Positions 48,718 through 57,436 of a stretch of DNA of 64,000 nt are shown here, in pieces. Source of the stretch: Flavihumibacter rivuli (lineage in GTDB: Bacteria; Bacteroidota; Bacteroidia; Chitinophagales; Chitinophagaceae); contig NZ_CP092334.1 in assembly GCF_018595685.2 (NCBI RefSeq), forward strand, positions 2,694,001 to 2,758,000. Direction: 5' to 3'. The first letter of the stretch is position 1, and each line of letters begins with the position of its first letter. Under the pieces are notes generated by a model. That model saw nothing but the letters and a program-made list of their open reading frames with translations, had not been told where the DNA came from and did not search any database. The position numbers were made by a program, and so were the translations under genes.

Positions 48718-50871
48718 ATGAAAAGAATACTCGCAGCGATTGTTTTGTCTTTTACCCTGCTGCGCAGCTATGCCGACGAAGGCATGTGGCTGCCTTTATT
48801 GCTGGGCAAACAGGTCTATGCCGACATGGTGAAACGTGGCTTGAAGCTTAGTGCCGATCAACTCTACAGTATGAACAAGGCCAGCATCAAGGACGCGATC
48901 GTGATCTTTGGCCGTGGCTGTACCGGTGAGATCGTAAGCGGTTCCGGCCTGATCTTTACCAACCACCACTGTGGTTATGATGCCATCGCATCTGCCAGCT
49001 CGGTGGAACACAACTACCTCAAGGATGGGTTCTATGCCAAGAGCTTCCAGGAAGAGATTCCCTCGCATGGATTGAGTGTGCAGTTCCTGCTGAAGATCGA
49101 GGATGTGACTAAGGAAGTAGAGGCCGAGCTGGGCAACCTGAAAGGTGCTGAACGTGCCAAAAAGCAATCAGAAGTCATAGCTTCCATCAATGCACGATTC
49201 TCCGATCCGGCCAAAAGCATAGAAGCCCGGATCAGTCCACTCTTCAAAAGCAACCAGTTTCTTGTCTTTGTTTACCAACGCTACAATGATGTAAGGTTGG
49301 TGGGCACCCCACCCGAAAGCATCGGCAAATACGGCGGCGACACCGATAACTGGGAATGGCCAAGGCATACGGGGGATTTCTCCGTATTCAGGGTCTATGC
49401 TGACAAAGATGGCAATCCCGCTAACTATTCAACCACCAACCTTCCCCTGAAGCCCAAACATTTCCTGCCGGTATCCATCAAGGGGGTGAAGGATGGGGAT
49501 TACGCCATGATCTTCGGTTATCCCGGTTCTACCAACCGTTATGAGACCTCCTATGGTGTGAAGCTCAAGACCGATATTGAGAACCCTTCACTGGTTGGGT
49601 TGCGCGATATCCGCCTGAAGTATATGCTGGAAGAAATGAAGAAGGATCCGGCAGTGAAACTGAAACTGGCATCGGACTTCGCAGGTATTGCCAACTACTG
49701 GAAATTCTTCGATGGCGAGAGCAAGCAATTACTGAAGTACAAAGTTGCCGACCAGAAGGCAAAGGAAGAAGCCGCCTTCATCAAATGGGCGCAGGACAAA
49801 CCTGAATACAAGGACATCTTCAGCGACTGGGAAAAAGCCTATGCATCATGGCGCCCCTACGCCAAACACAGGATGTACATCAATGAGGGCGTAATGGGTT
49901 CACCGTTGGCCGCATTCGCCGCCTCCCTCATGAATATTGAAAGGCTGGCCGCAACACCCAATACCAAGGCAGAAGACTTGAAGAAGGCATTGGATGATGC
50001 AGAAGAAAGGAGAAAGGCATTCCTGGAAGCAGAGAACAAGGAGAGTGATGTCCGCATCCTGGCTACAACAGCCCAGATGTTCTATAATGATATCGACAAG
50101 AACCAGCATCCCATTGGCTTCTATGAGAACCTGAAGGGAAATTATGGCGACCTGAAGGATGATGCCACCTACCGTAAATGGGCAACCGACGTTTTCAAAG
50201 GCACAGCCATCTTCAATGATGCCAAATGGGAAGCCTTTAAAAAGAATCCCGCCACTATCCAGGAAGATCCTGCCTTTGCTTATGCCTCTGCTTTCCTGAA
50301 GAACTGGAACAGCAAGTATATGCCCTTCTTCCAGCAGTTCAATACCCAGAACAATGAGCTGGCCCGCCTCTACCTGAAAGGGATCATGCAGATGAATCCG
50401 GGAAAGAAAATGTATCCGGATGCCACCTTTACCATGCGCGTGAGTTATGGTAATGTAAAAAGCTACCAGCCCCGCGATGCAGTTAAATACGATTATGTAT
50501 GTACCATGAAGGGTGTGCTGGAGAAATACAAGCCGGGTGATTATGAGTTCGACCTGCCAAAAGGCTTGCTGGAACTTGCCGCCAAAAAGGATTATGGCCA
50601 ATACATCGACAAGCAGCGGAATGACCTGGTGGTATCCTTTATCACCACCAACGATATCACCGGTGGCAACTCTGGTTCCCCGGTATTGGATGCCAATGGC
50701 AACCTGATTGGCCTTGCCTTCGATGGCAATTACGAAGCCCTCAGCCATAAGATCGCCTTCGACAAGGACCTCAACCGTACCATCTGTGTTGATGTTCGCT
50801 ACGTACTGTGGTGCATAGATAAGCTAGGTGGTGCCAGCAACCTGATCAGGGAGTTGAAGCTGGTGAGGTAG
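48718..50871 (+). CDS. S46-family dipeptidyl-peptidase, DPP7 type
   Basis: 717 residues from ATG 48718 (MKRILAAIVLSF, signal peptide to SYADEG). Trypsin-like triad: His in IFTNHHCGYDA (about 83-84), Asp in GGDTDNWEWPRHTGDF (about 208) and Ser652 in TGGNSGSPVLD. Eighteen residues beyond the Ser is Gly670 (AFDGNYEA). DPP7 of Porphyromonas has Gly there and takes hydrophobic P1 residues, whereas DPP11 has Arg for acidic P1. So I infer DPP7-type specificity. Periplasmic peptide processing for amino-acid uptake. The stop runs into a repeat cassette. Confidence 0.93.
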   Translation: MKRILAAIVLSFTLLRSYADEGMWLPLLLGKQVYADMVKRGLKLSADQLYSMNKASIKDAIVIFGRGCTGEIVSGSGLIFTNHHCGYDAIASASSVEHNYLKDGFYAKSFQEEIPSHGLSVQFLLKIEDVTKEVEAELGNLKGAERAKKQSEVIASINARFSDPAKSIEARISPLFKSNQFLVFVYQRYNDVRLVGTPPESIGKYGGDTDNWEWPRHTGDFSVFRVYADKDGNPANYSTTNLPLKPKHFLPVSIKGVKDGDYAMIFGYPGSTNRYETSYGVKLKTDIENPSLVGLRDIRLKYMLEEMKKDPAVKLKLASDFAGIANYWKFFDGESKQLLKYKVADQKAKEEAAFIKWAQDKPEYKDIFSDWEKAYASWRPYAKHRMYINEGVMGSPLAAFAASLMNIERLAATPNTKAEDLKKALDDAEERRKAFLEAENKESDVRILATTAQMFYNDIDKNQHPIGFYENLKGNYGDLKDDATYRKWATDVFKGTAIFNDAKWEAFKKNPATIQEDPAFAYASAFLKNWNSKYMPFFQQFNTQNNELARLYLKGIMQMNPGKKMYPDATFTMRVSYGNVKSYQPRDAVKYDYVCTMKGVLEKYKPGDYEFDLPKGLLELAAKKDYGQYIDKQRNDLVVSFITTNDITGGNSGSPVLDANGNLIGLAFDGNYEALSHKIAFDKDLNRTICVDVRYVLWCIDKLGGASNLIRELKLVR

Positions 50872-51010
50872 TACGCTAACCAGGGGAGGGATGTGGAGAT
50901 GTGGACACCCTCTCCGCTGCGCTACGAGGGCACGGTGTGAATAGGAGACCTGCCTACGCTAAGGCTTCGGCGGACGAGGTGTGAAAATGTGATTTTTGCG
51001 CCAACCAGTG
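50872..51010 (+). repeat. Degenerate octamer cassette behind the S46 gene
   Basis: TACGCTAACCAGGGGAGG, ATGTGGAG, ATGTGGAC, CCCTCTCCGCTGCGCTACGA, then GAGACCTGCCTACGCTAAGG with TTCGGCGGACGAGG and finally GTGTGAAAATGTGATTTTTG with CGCCAACCAG. It shares the landmarks of the 127 bp unit at 9129-9500, in gene orientation. No ORF. Confidence 0.85.
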
Positions 51011-51399
51011 GATATTAGTTGAAGCTGCAAAATACTACCCCATCAGGGTCTCTTAAAAGGGACACCGATGAATATGAACCTTTCATTTCACCTCATCAGG
51101 GTCTCCCGCAGGGGACCCTGATGAATGTGGGATGGAGATCAATCGGGGACTCTCGAAGAGAAGGCCTATGTGGTGATAATATGTAATAGCCTCCGTCGCC
51201 CCCGTTGTGTCTTATGACCAACGGGTAGTTGAAAGATTAGCTTAACTGTTGGATGCATTAATATTTCGCCTTTTATACATCGGGGTCCCCTTCGGGAGAC
51301 CCCGCTGGGGTTAAAATAAATGTGGGTACACCGTAGCTCTTAAAAGGGACCCCGATGAATATGAACCTTTCATTTTTCTTCCATCATGAAACTTAATAC
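51011..51399. repeat. Field of GGGGTCTC hairpins and a 38 bp direct repeat
   Basis: No gene seen. Holds a direct repeat of 38 bp with one mismatch (51051-51088 and 51338-51375, containing CCGATGAATATGAACC). It also holds a perfect hairpin TCATCAGGGTC/GACCCTGATGA (51093-51103 and 51114-51124) and a second, CGGGGTC/GACCCCG (51281-51287 and 51298-51304). Together with 50872-51010 it fills the 626 bp between the S46 and glycosylase genes. Confidence 0.8.
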
Positions 51400-51427
51400 A
51401 AAAGCCCGCGAATGCGGGCTTTTGTAA
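51400..51427. terminator. Terminator in the 51 kb repeat field
   Basis: AAAAGCCCGC-GAAT-GCGGGCTTTT, perfect 10 bp stem with A/T flanks, usable on either strand. It fits as end of the minus-strand glycosylase gene. Confidence 0.75.
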
Positions 51428-51497
51428 TTCACCTTTACATGATTAGTATTCGGCCCCCAGAAGGTTCAATTCTTTAATTCTGTACCTCATCGGGGTC

Positions 51498-52094
51498 TCA
51501 TTCCCCGTCTTTCCATCGCCACAAATGCATGCAGGCATAGGTCCGGTAGGGCGACCATTTCGCAGAGATCTTCAGGAGTTTCTCCCTGAAAGCTTTCTTA
51601 TCGGAATCATCCAGTTTGTACAATTGCTTCATGGCATTCTGGATACCAAGGTCATCGATCGCAAAAACATCCTCACGCCCGAGGGCAAACATCAGCAACA
51701 TCTCCGTCGTCCAACGGCCCACCCCCTTGATCTGCGTGAGGTGACCGATGACTTCCTCATTGCTCATCTTCTTCAGCTGCTTCCATTCCATGCCGTGTTC
51801 AATAGCAAAGCGCGCCACATTCTGCACATAGGAAACCTTGGCGTTGGAAAGACCGATACCGCGCAGGGTTTCAGCCGGCACTGCCAGTATGGCTTCCGGT
51901 GTCGGTTCACCATCGGGAAATAACGCGAGGAAACGTTTCCAAATGACATCCGCTACTTTGGTGGACAATTGCTGGCTCATGATAGACCCACACAAATGCA
52001 GGTAAACCTTCATTTGTTGCTTTAATTTGAAGGGGCCATTGTGGAGGGCCTTGGCCAGTTTCTTATCCTTTGAAAGATGATCCAGGTATGACAT
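51498..52094 (-). CDS. DNA-3-methyladenine glycosylase (AlkA-type HhH-GPD)
   Basis: 198 residues from the ATG at 52094 (MSYLDHLSKDKKL). Removes alkylated bases. LCGSIMSQQLSTKVADVIWKRF and the hairpin LTQIKGVGRWTTEMLLMFALG followed by EDVFAIDDLGIQ place the catalytic Asp at the usual distance. An upstream in-frame ATG at 52130 adds 12 hydrophobic residues and is less likely. Single gene. Confidence 0.9.
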   Translation of the reverse strand: MSYLDHLSKDKKLAKALHNGPFKLKQQMKVYLHLCGSIMSQQLSTKVADVIWKRFLALFPDGEPTPEAILAVPAETLRGIGLSNAKVSYVQNVARFAIEHGMEWKQLKKMSNEEVIGHLTQIKGVGRWTTEMLLMFALGREDVFAIDDLGIQNAMKQLYKLDDSDKKAFREKLLKISAKWSPYRTYACMHLWRWKDGE

Positions 52095-52193
52095 GATTAA
52101 AATTAACGGATAGCAGGTAAAACCCATCACCGCTTATCCCACTACTGCAGTATTGGTACAAACCCTTTGCCAGCTTTTCCCCAAATTTGCAGG

Positions 52194-52886
52194 ATGGAAA
52201 GAAAGCTCCAGGTTACTTCCGATGGATCACATACCATTGCCATTCCTGACATGAACGTCACCTATCATTCCAGGCATGGCGCCATACAGGAATCCATGCA
52301 TGTATTCATCCAGGCGGGATGGGAAGCCCTGTTGGAAGGGTACAAGGTGAAAGGTGAAGCTGAACCCGAATGCATCAATATCCTGGAAATGGGATTTGGC
52401 ACAGGACTCAATGCATTGCTTACCCTCCAGCATAGCAAAGGCCGGAAGGTATACTATGAAAGCCTGGAGAGGTATCCGCTATCGGCTACTATGGCGGGAT
52501 CCCTGAATTATGCTGCCCTTTTGAATGACAGCACCCTGGAAGGCCCCTTTGCTACCATGCACAGCTGTGCATGGGATGAGCCGGTTGGAATCACACAAGG
52601 GTTTACCTTGTTCAAGTCATCAAGCTCCCTTCTATCTTTCCAATCTGAAAAAAAATTCCACCTTATTTATTTCGATGCCTTCGCCCCCAATGCCCAACCC
52701 GAATTATGGACTCCTGGGGTTTTCACCAACCTGTTCAACCATCTCTTAGCGGGGGGCATACTGGTTACCTACTGTTCCAAAGGGGATGTAAGAAGGGCAT
52801 TACTGGCAGCAGGATTCAAGGTGGAGAAGATCCCCGGTCCACCCGGCAAGCGGGAAATGCTGCGCGCCCGTAAATCTGTGGATTAG
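52194..52886 (+). CDS. mnmD: MnmD-type tRNA 5-(aminomethyl)-2-thiouridine methyltransferase
   Basis: 230 residues from ATG 52194 (MERKLQVTSDGSHTI). DUF752 pattern: NVTYHSRHGAIQESMHVFI, SAM motif EMGFGTGLNALLTLQ, IYFDAFAPNAQPELWTPG and GILVTYCSKGDVRRALLAAG. It matches the methyltransferase half of MnmC without the FAD oxidoreductase half, which is the free-standing MnmD form. It completes mnm5s2U at tRNA wobble position 34. Confidence 0.9.
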   Translation: MERKLQVTSDGSHTIAIPDMNVTYHSRHGAIQESMHVFIQAGWEALLEGYKVKGEAEPECINILEMGFGTGLNALLTLQHSKGRKVYYESLERYPLSATMAGSLNYAALLNDSTLEGPFATMHSCAWDEPVGITQGFTLFKSSSSLLSFQSEKKFHLIYFDAFAPNAQPELWTPGVFTNLFNHLLAGGILVTYCSKGDVRRALLAAGFKVEKIPGPPGKREMLRARKSVD

Positions 52887-52914
52887 TAGTATTTTCAGGA
52901 TACAATCCCCTTGC

Positions 52915-54303
52915 ATGAGACATCTATTCCTTGTACTCTTCTCCTCCCTTTGCATTGCAGGCTATGGCCAGGCGCTTGAGAAGGTAGGTCCAACCCCTAC
53001 CTCCCAGCAACTGGCCTGGCATGAACAGGAGTTCTACCTCTTCCTTCATTTTGGCCCCAATACCTTTACTGACAAGGAATGGGGTGATGGTGATGAACCG
53101 GCTGACAGTTTCCAGCCCAGTGCACTTGATTGCAGGCAATGGGCAAGGATCGCAAAGGCGGCCGGGGCAAAGGGACTGATCATCACTGCCAAGCATCATG
53201 ACGGTTTCTGCCTCTGGCCAAGTCAATATTCCCAGCACACCGTCAGGGAAAGCAAATGGAAGAACGGCCAGGGTGATGTATTGCAGGAACTATCAACTGC
53301 CTGCCGCGAAGAAGGATTGAAATTTGGCGTATATATATCACCGTGGGACCGCAACCACCCCGCCTATGGCACCCCTGAATACAATGAAGTTTACATCAAC
53401 ACCATGAAAGAAATATTCAGCAAGTATGGCCCTATCTGGGAACTCTGGTGGGATGGCGCGAATGGGGAAGGCCCCAACGGTAAGAAACAGGAATATGATT
53501 TTGCCCGCTTTGAGTCGACCATCAGGGGAATTTCCCCCAATACGGTCATCTTCAGTGATATCGGTCCCGATATCCGCTGGGTGGGCAACGAACAGGGCTT
53601 TGCCGGAAAGACCAACTGGAACTTATTGGATACCGCAGGCTTCAAGAGGGGACATGGCGCACCTGTCACAGACACCCTCAACCAGGGCAACAAGTTCGGT
53701 AAGCACTGGATACCTGCAGAAGTGGATGTGAGCATCAGGCCGGGTTGGTTCTACCATCCTGAAGAAGATGACAAAGTAAAGAACCCGGAAAAGTTGTTTA
53801 CCATTTACCTGCAATCCGTTGGCCGTGGCGCTAATCTTTTGCTGAACGTTCCGCCCGACCGCAGGGGACTGATCCATCCCAATGACTCCGCAGCACTGAT
53901 GGGTTTCAGGCAGCTCAGGGAAAAAACCTTTGCCAATGACATCCTTGCCACTGACCTCACGAAGTACAGCTGGCCTACTAACGGTAAAACCTATTCGAAG
54001 ACTGCCAGGAAGAAAGGGATCTACCATGTACCAGCAGGGGGAGGAAATGGATTGACCGTTACCCTTGACAAGCCGGCCACTATCCAATTCATCCAATTAC
54101 GGGAATGGATTGAATGGGGACAGAAAGTCGGGGCATTTCGCCTGACACTCCACCTGGACAATGGCCAGACCCATACCATTGAGGGAACAACCATTGGCAG
54201 AAAGACCATTATACCTGTCCTGGGCCTGGTGGTCAGGAGCTTTACACTCGATATCCTCGATGCCAAGGGTAATGTAGTATTGAAGCAACCCATGGCGTTC
54301 TGA
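52915..54303 (+). CDS. GH29 alpha-L-fucosidase
   Basis: 462 residues with a signal peptide (to GYGQ). Family blocks: FYLFLHFGPNTFTDKEWGDG, LIITAKHHDGFCLWPSQYS, FGVYISPWDRNHP, and the nucleophile region IWELWWDGANGEGP; then VGRGANLLLNVPPDRRG. The C-terminal ~110 residues look like a beta-sandwich (WPTNGKTYSKTARKKGIYHV). Periplasmic or surface release of fucose. No SusCD pair is next to it. Confidence 0.92.
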   Translation: MRHLFLVLFSSLCIAGYGQALEKVGPTPTSQQLAWHEQEFYLFLHFGPNTFTDKEWGDGDEPADSFQPSALDCRQWARIAKAAGAKGLIITAKHHDGFCLWPSQYSQHTVRESKWKNGQGDVLQELSTACREEGLKFGVYISPWDRNHPAYGTPEYNEVYINTMKEIFSKYGPIWELWWDGANGEGPNGKKQEYDFARFESTIRGISPNTVIFSDIGPDIRWVGNEQGFAGKTNWNLLDTAGFKRGHGAPVTDTLNQGNKFGKHWIPAEVDVSIRPGWFYHPEEDDKVKNPEKLFTIYLQSVGRGANLLLNVPPDRRGLIHPNDSAALMGFRQLREKTFANDILATDLTKYSWPTNGKTYSKTARKKGIYHVPAGGGNGLTVTLDKPATIQFIQLREWIEWGQKVGAFRLTLHLDNGQTHTIEGTTIGRKTIIPVLGLVVRSFTLDILDAKGNVVLKQPMAF

Positions 54304-54321
54304 TCGACGATCCGAAAACAT

Positions 54322-55899
54322 TTATTCCATACCGGGCTGGGTGATCACAAACCCGGTCCGTTTTTTTTCCTGTTCCACCATCTTCCTTACATCTGCCAGC
54401 AGGGCTTTTGCATCATATACCAGGCCGTCCTTGATGGTATACTTCACCCCTCCTTTCCGCATCACCTTATTGTCCTTGTCAAGCACAATAGCTCCTGTTC
54501 CGTAAAGGTATTGCAGGTTCTCCAGCGGGTTGGCATCAATGATCACCAGGTCGGCCAACTTTCCTACTTCCACTGAACCCAGTTCCTTATCGACCCCAAG
54601 CGCCTCCGCACCATACAAGGTTGCGCTGCGGATCACCTCCAATGGATGGAAGCCGGCCTCCCGCAATAATTCTAACTCCCTTATATAACCGAAACCATAC
54701 AACTGGTAAATGAATCCATTATCAGAACCGGTGGTGACACGCCCTCCCCTGTTCTTGTATTCATTCACAAAGCTCATCCAGAGCCTGTAATTCTCCCGCC
54801 AGGCCACTTCCTGTTCTGTTCCCCAGTTATGCCAATAGGATCCATGCGAGATCCTGCTGGGACTGTAGAATTTCCATAAGGAGGGAAGGGTATACCATTC
54901 ATGCCACTCAGCCCTTCTTGCCCGATGCAGGTCGCGACTGGCCTCATAGATATTGAAGGTTGGGTCTAGCGTGAAATCAAGGGAAAGGAGTTCGTTCATC
55001 ACCTTGTTCCAATGGTCGGAATAGGGGGCTGCAGCCTGTTTCCAAAGTTTACCGGCATTCTCAAAACGGTGTTGCTCATTGCCATAATTATAATCGAGCG
55101 GATAATCCTGTATGGTGCGATCCGTGAATAGGGCTTCCGGCAAGCCATACCAATGCTCCATACTGGTTAGTCCTGCCCTGGCAGAATGCAATACATTCCA
55201 ACGGGCAACATCCATCTGTGCATGGTGGAAACAACTGCGCAATCCCAGTTCCTTGTTCTCCCTGATGGCCGCATCAATAACTGCCGGTGCAGCACCAAAG
55301 AATTTGATCCCATCAGCTCCTTTCTGGGCATTATCCCTCACCCACTCAATAGCCTGTTCGGCTGTGGTGATGGGCTGCTTTGCTCCCTGGCCAAATGCAG
55401 TATAGGCAAAGATCCTGGGCGCCGTAATGGTATTGGCCAAACTCTTCTGCTTGTGTTGCAGGACCCAATCCAACCCGTTTCCGCAACTCGGGTCCCTGAT
55501 GGTGGTGATACCATGCGCCATCCACAATTTGAAGACATATTCTGCAGGAGTTCCCTGATCCTTGCCGCCAATATGGCCATGCATATCAATAAAACCGGGA
55601 AGTACATACATGCCTTCGGCATCGATCTCCTTGCCCCCCTTTATTAAGACCGGTCGCCTTGCCTTGTCAATCGGCACGCCCGGGTAGCCTACTGTTGCTA
55701 CCTGCACGATCCTATTTCGTTCAATGACAATATCGACGGGACCAATGGGAGGGGCCCCTGTTCCATTGATCAGGATAGCACCCCGGATGATCAGCTGGGG
55801 CCAGGGTCCTTCACCATCCTTGCGGTCTGGTGCAGGAGTGATCTGTGCCATCACATTAATAACCAGGAAAAGCAAACAGGATAGAATAATCGCGCGCAT
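54322..55899 (-). CDS. Secreted amidohydrolase (imidazolonepropionase/prolidase-like)
   Basis: 525 residues with a signal peptide. Metal-dependent hydrolase signature: LPGFIDMHGHIGG (HxH), a DPSCGNGLDW turn, FFGAAPAV with carbamylated-Lys-region context GIKFFG, CFHHAQMD and VTTGSDNGFIYQ (final Asp). C-terminal composite domain LGSVEVGKLADLVIIDANPL. Substrate unknown; related periplasmic enzymes act on dipeptides or ring amides. Monocistronic and convergent with the fucosidase gene. Confidence 0.88.
   Translation of the reverse strand: MRAIILSCLLFLVINVMAQITPAPDRKDGEGPWPQLIIRGAILINGTGAPPIGPVDIVIERNRIVQVATVGYPGVPIDKARRPVLIKGGKEIDAEGMYVLPGFIDMHGHIGGKDQGTPAEYVFKLWMAHGITTIRDPSCGNGLDWVLQHKQKSLANTITAPRIFAYTAFGQGAKQPITTAEQAIEWVRDNAQKGADGIKFFGAAPAVIDAAIRENKELGLRSCFHHAQMDVARWNVLHSARAGLTSMEHWYGLPEALFTDRTIQDYPLDYNYGNEQHRFENAGKLWKQAAAPYSDHWNKVMNELLSLDFTLDPTFNIYEASRDLHRARRAEWHEWYTLPSLWKFYSPSRISHGSYWHNWGTEQEVAWRENYRLWMSFVNEYKNRGGRVTTGSDNGFIYQLYGFGYIRELELLREAGFHPLEVIRSATLYGAEALGVDKELGSVEVGKLADLVIIDANPLENLQYLYGTGAIVLDKDNKVMRKGGVKYTIKDGLVYDAKALLADVRKMVEQEKKRTGFVITQPGME
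54331..54368 (+). terminator. Fucosidase terminator inside the neighbour's 3' end
   Basis: ACCGGG (54331-54336) and CCCGGT (54352-54357) with TTTTTTTT at 54361-54368. It lies within the last codons of the convergent amidohydrolase gene. Confidence 0.55.
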
Positions 55900-55951
55900 A
55901 ATAGAAGCTTCTCTCCTAATTTAAGCATTTGCCCCAACAAGTGCATTATGC

Positions 55952-56662
55952 TCACAGAAAGAAGCCGGCGCGGATAGCGAGTCGGCTATAGGTAACCGTT
56001 TTAGTAGTGCTGTTTTGAAGGTATTCAGAACGTTGGTAGCGGTAGCCCATACTGAGCAGGAAACCTGCCGTCCTGTTGAAGGGGATCTTCATGCCCAATC
56101 CTGCTGCATACATCAGGCCACCCTTAAAATCTTCACCGGCAGAAGAGTTCTGGGTAATATTGAAGCCATATCCCGCGTCCAGGAAATAGAAGGGAATGAC
56201 TGATCCATCTTTGCGGATATCACCCCTGAAACTACCGAACACCGGGATGATGGTCTGGGTAGCGTAAAGATCTACCCCAACACCGAGCCCGGTAAATGCA
56301 TACTGGTTCAGTTTATACCCATTCACCGTCTGGAAGGAAAAAGCCGCAGTGGTTACGCCATCAATGGTGGTCTTACCTGCCACCAGAGGCCCTAGTTCCG
56401 TAAAATGGCTGAACCCCTTTTCCTTATACTGGTAAGAACCAAAAGCAGGTTCTGTTGCTACCCTTACCACTTCATCCTTCCTCAATACGAATACACTGCC
56501 ATCCTTGGTCTGTATGGTTATCCCTTTCCCATCATCTGCAATGACCTTACCACGCATACTGCTCCCGTTCTGGAGATATACCACATCCTCCGTCCTGGAT
56601 TGCGCAGCCAATCCCAAAGCAACAAATAAGAATACCACAATGAAACTTAATCGCATACCCAT
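55952..56662 (-). CDS. Envelope protein, SH3-like plus beta-barrel, unknown function
   Basis: 236 residues with a signal peptide (to LAAQ). Residues 25-70 (VVYLQNGSSMRGKVIADDGKGITIQTKDGSVFVL) resemble the small SH3-like module often seen in Bacteroidota envelope proteins. The rest is barrel-like and ends LAIRAGFFL. The gene lies 5 bp behind the LytTR regulator gene, so it is probably in the same transcript and may be the sensed or regulated envelope target. Confidence 0.65.
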   Translation of the reverse strand: MGMRLSFIVVFLFVALGLAAQSRTEDVVYLQNGSSMRGKVIADDGKGITIQTKDGSVFVLRKDEVVRVATEPAFGSYQYKEKGFSHFTELGPLVAGKTTIDGVTTAAFSFQTVNGYKLNQYAFTGLGVGVDLYATQTIIPVFGSFRGDIRKDGSVIPFYFLDAGYGFNITQNSSAGEDFKGGLMYAAGLGMKIPFNRTAGFLLSMGYRYQRSEYLQNSTTKTVTYSRLAIRAGFFL

Positions 56663-56666
56663 TACT

Positions 56667-57428
56667 TTAACTGTCTGCCCATGACCTGAAATCTGTTACC
56701 CTTTCCCTGCTTACGATCAACTCATCCTTACCAGTACCTGATTTGATGGTCAGCTTCAGCCTGCTGTTGATATAAGGCTTTACCTGTTCGATCGCACTCA
56801 CATGCACAATAGTGCTGCGGTTGGCCCGGAAGAACTGGCCGGGATCCAGGACAGTTTCAAGATGTTCGAGTGTATGGTCAATGATATAACGTAAACCATC
56901 ATGCGTAAATAAGTAAACGATCTTGTTGTCTGCCATGAAATAGGCGACATCACTGATATCTATGAAGAAGCTCTTATTCCCGATCTTACCCAGGAAGCGG
57001 CTTTTGTAAGGTTTCTTACTTCTCTGGAAGAATTCCAGCAAGGGGGAGTAATCGGTAACCTGTTGTGCAGATTGTTTCAACAATTGTAGTTTCCGGATCG
57101 CAGCATACAAGGCGTCCTTCTCTACAGGTTTGAGCAGGTAATCGATACTCAGGACCTTGAATGCCTGGATGGCATACTGGTCATAGGCAGTGGTAAAGAT
57201 GACCGGACTGGAAATATCCACCTTTCCAAAAAGCTCGAAAGCATTGCCATCTGCAAGATGGATATCCAATAAGATCAGGTCTGGAGGAGCCTGGTTGCGG
57301 AGCCATTGTGCTGTTTCCTCAATGGAGTCTGTACAAGCAACGATCTGGGCTTCAGGACAAACTTCCTGCAATAACAGTTTGATTCGCTCTGTTGCCAGTT
57401 GCTCATCCTCAACAATCAATGTACGCAT
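56667..57428 (-). CDS. LytTR-family response regulator
   Basis: 253 residues. Receiver domain 1-115 with EDE at the N-terminus, phospho-acceptor Asp in LILLDIHLADG (about 56) and TTAYDQYAIQAF. The LytTR DNA-binding domain at 150-250 holds DVAYFMADNKIVYLFT, LEHLETVLDPGQFFRANRST and IVHVSAIEQVKPY. It follows the kinase gene with an 8 bp gap. Confidence 0.94.
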   Translation of the reverse strand: MRTLIVEDEQLATERIKLLLQEVCPEAQIVACTDSIEETAQWLRNQAPPDLILLDIHLADGNAFELFGKVDISSPVIFTTAYDQYAIQAFKVLSIDYLLKPVEKDALYAAIRKLQLLKQSAQQVTDYSPLLEFFQRSKKPYKSRFLGKIGNKSFFIDISDVAYFMADNKIVYLFTHDGLRYIIDHTLEHLETVLDPGQFFRANRSTIVHVSAIEQVKPYINSRLKLTIKSGTGKDELIVSRERVTDFRSWADS

Positions 57429-57436
57429 AGGATCAG

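Noticed and set aside
50872..51497. Small genes or tRNA in the 51 kb gap
   Set aside because: No tRNA cloverleaf or plausible reading frame was seen; the space is filled by repeats and a terminator.
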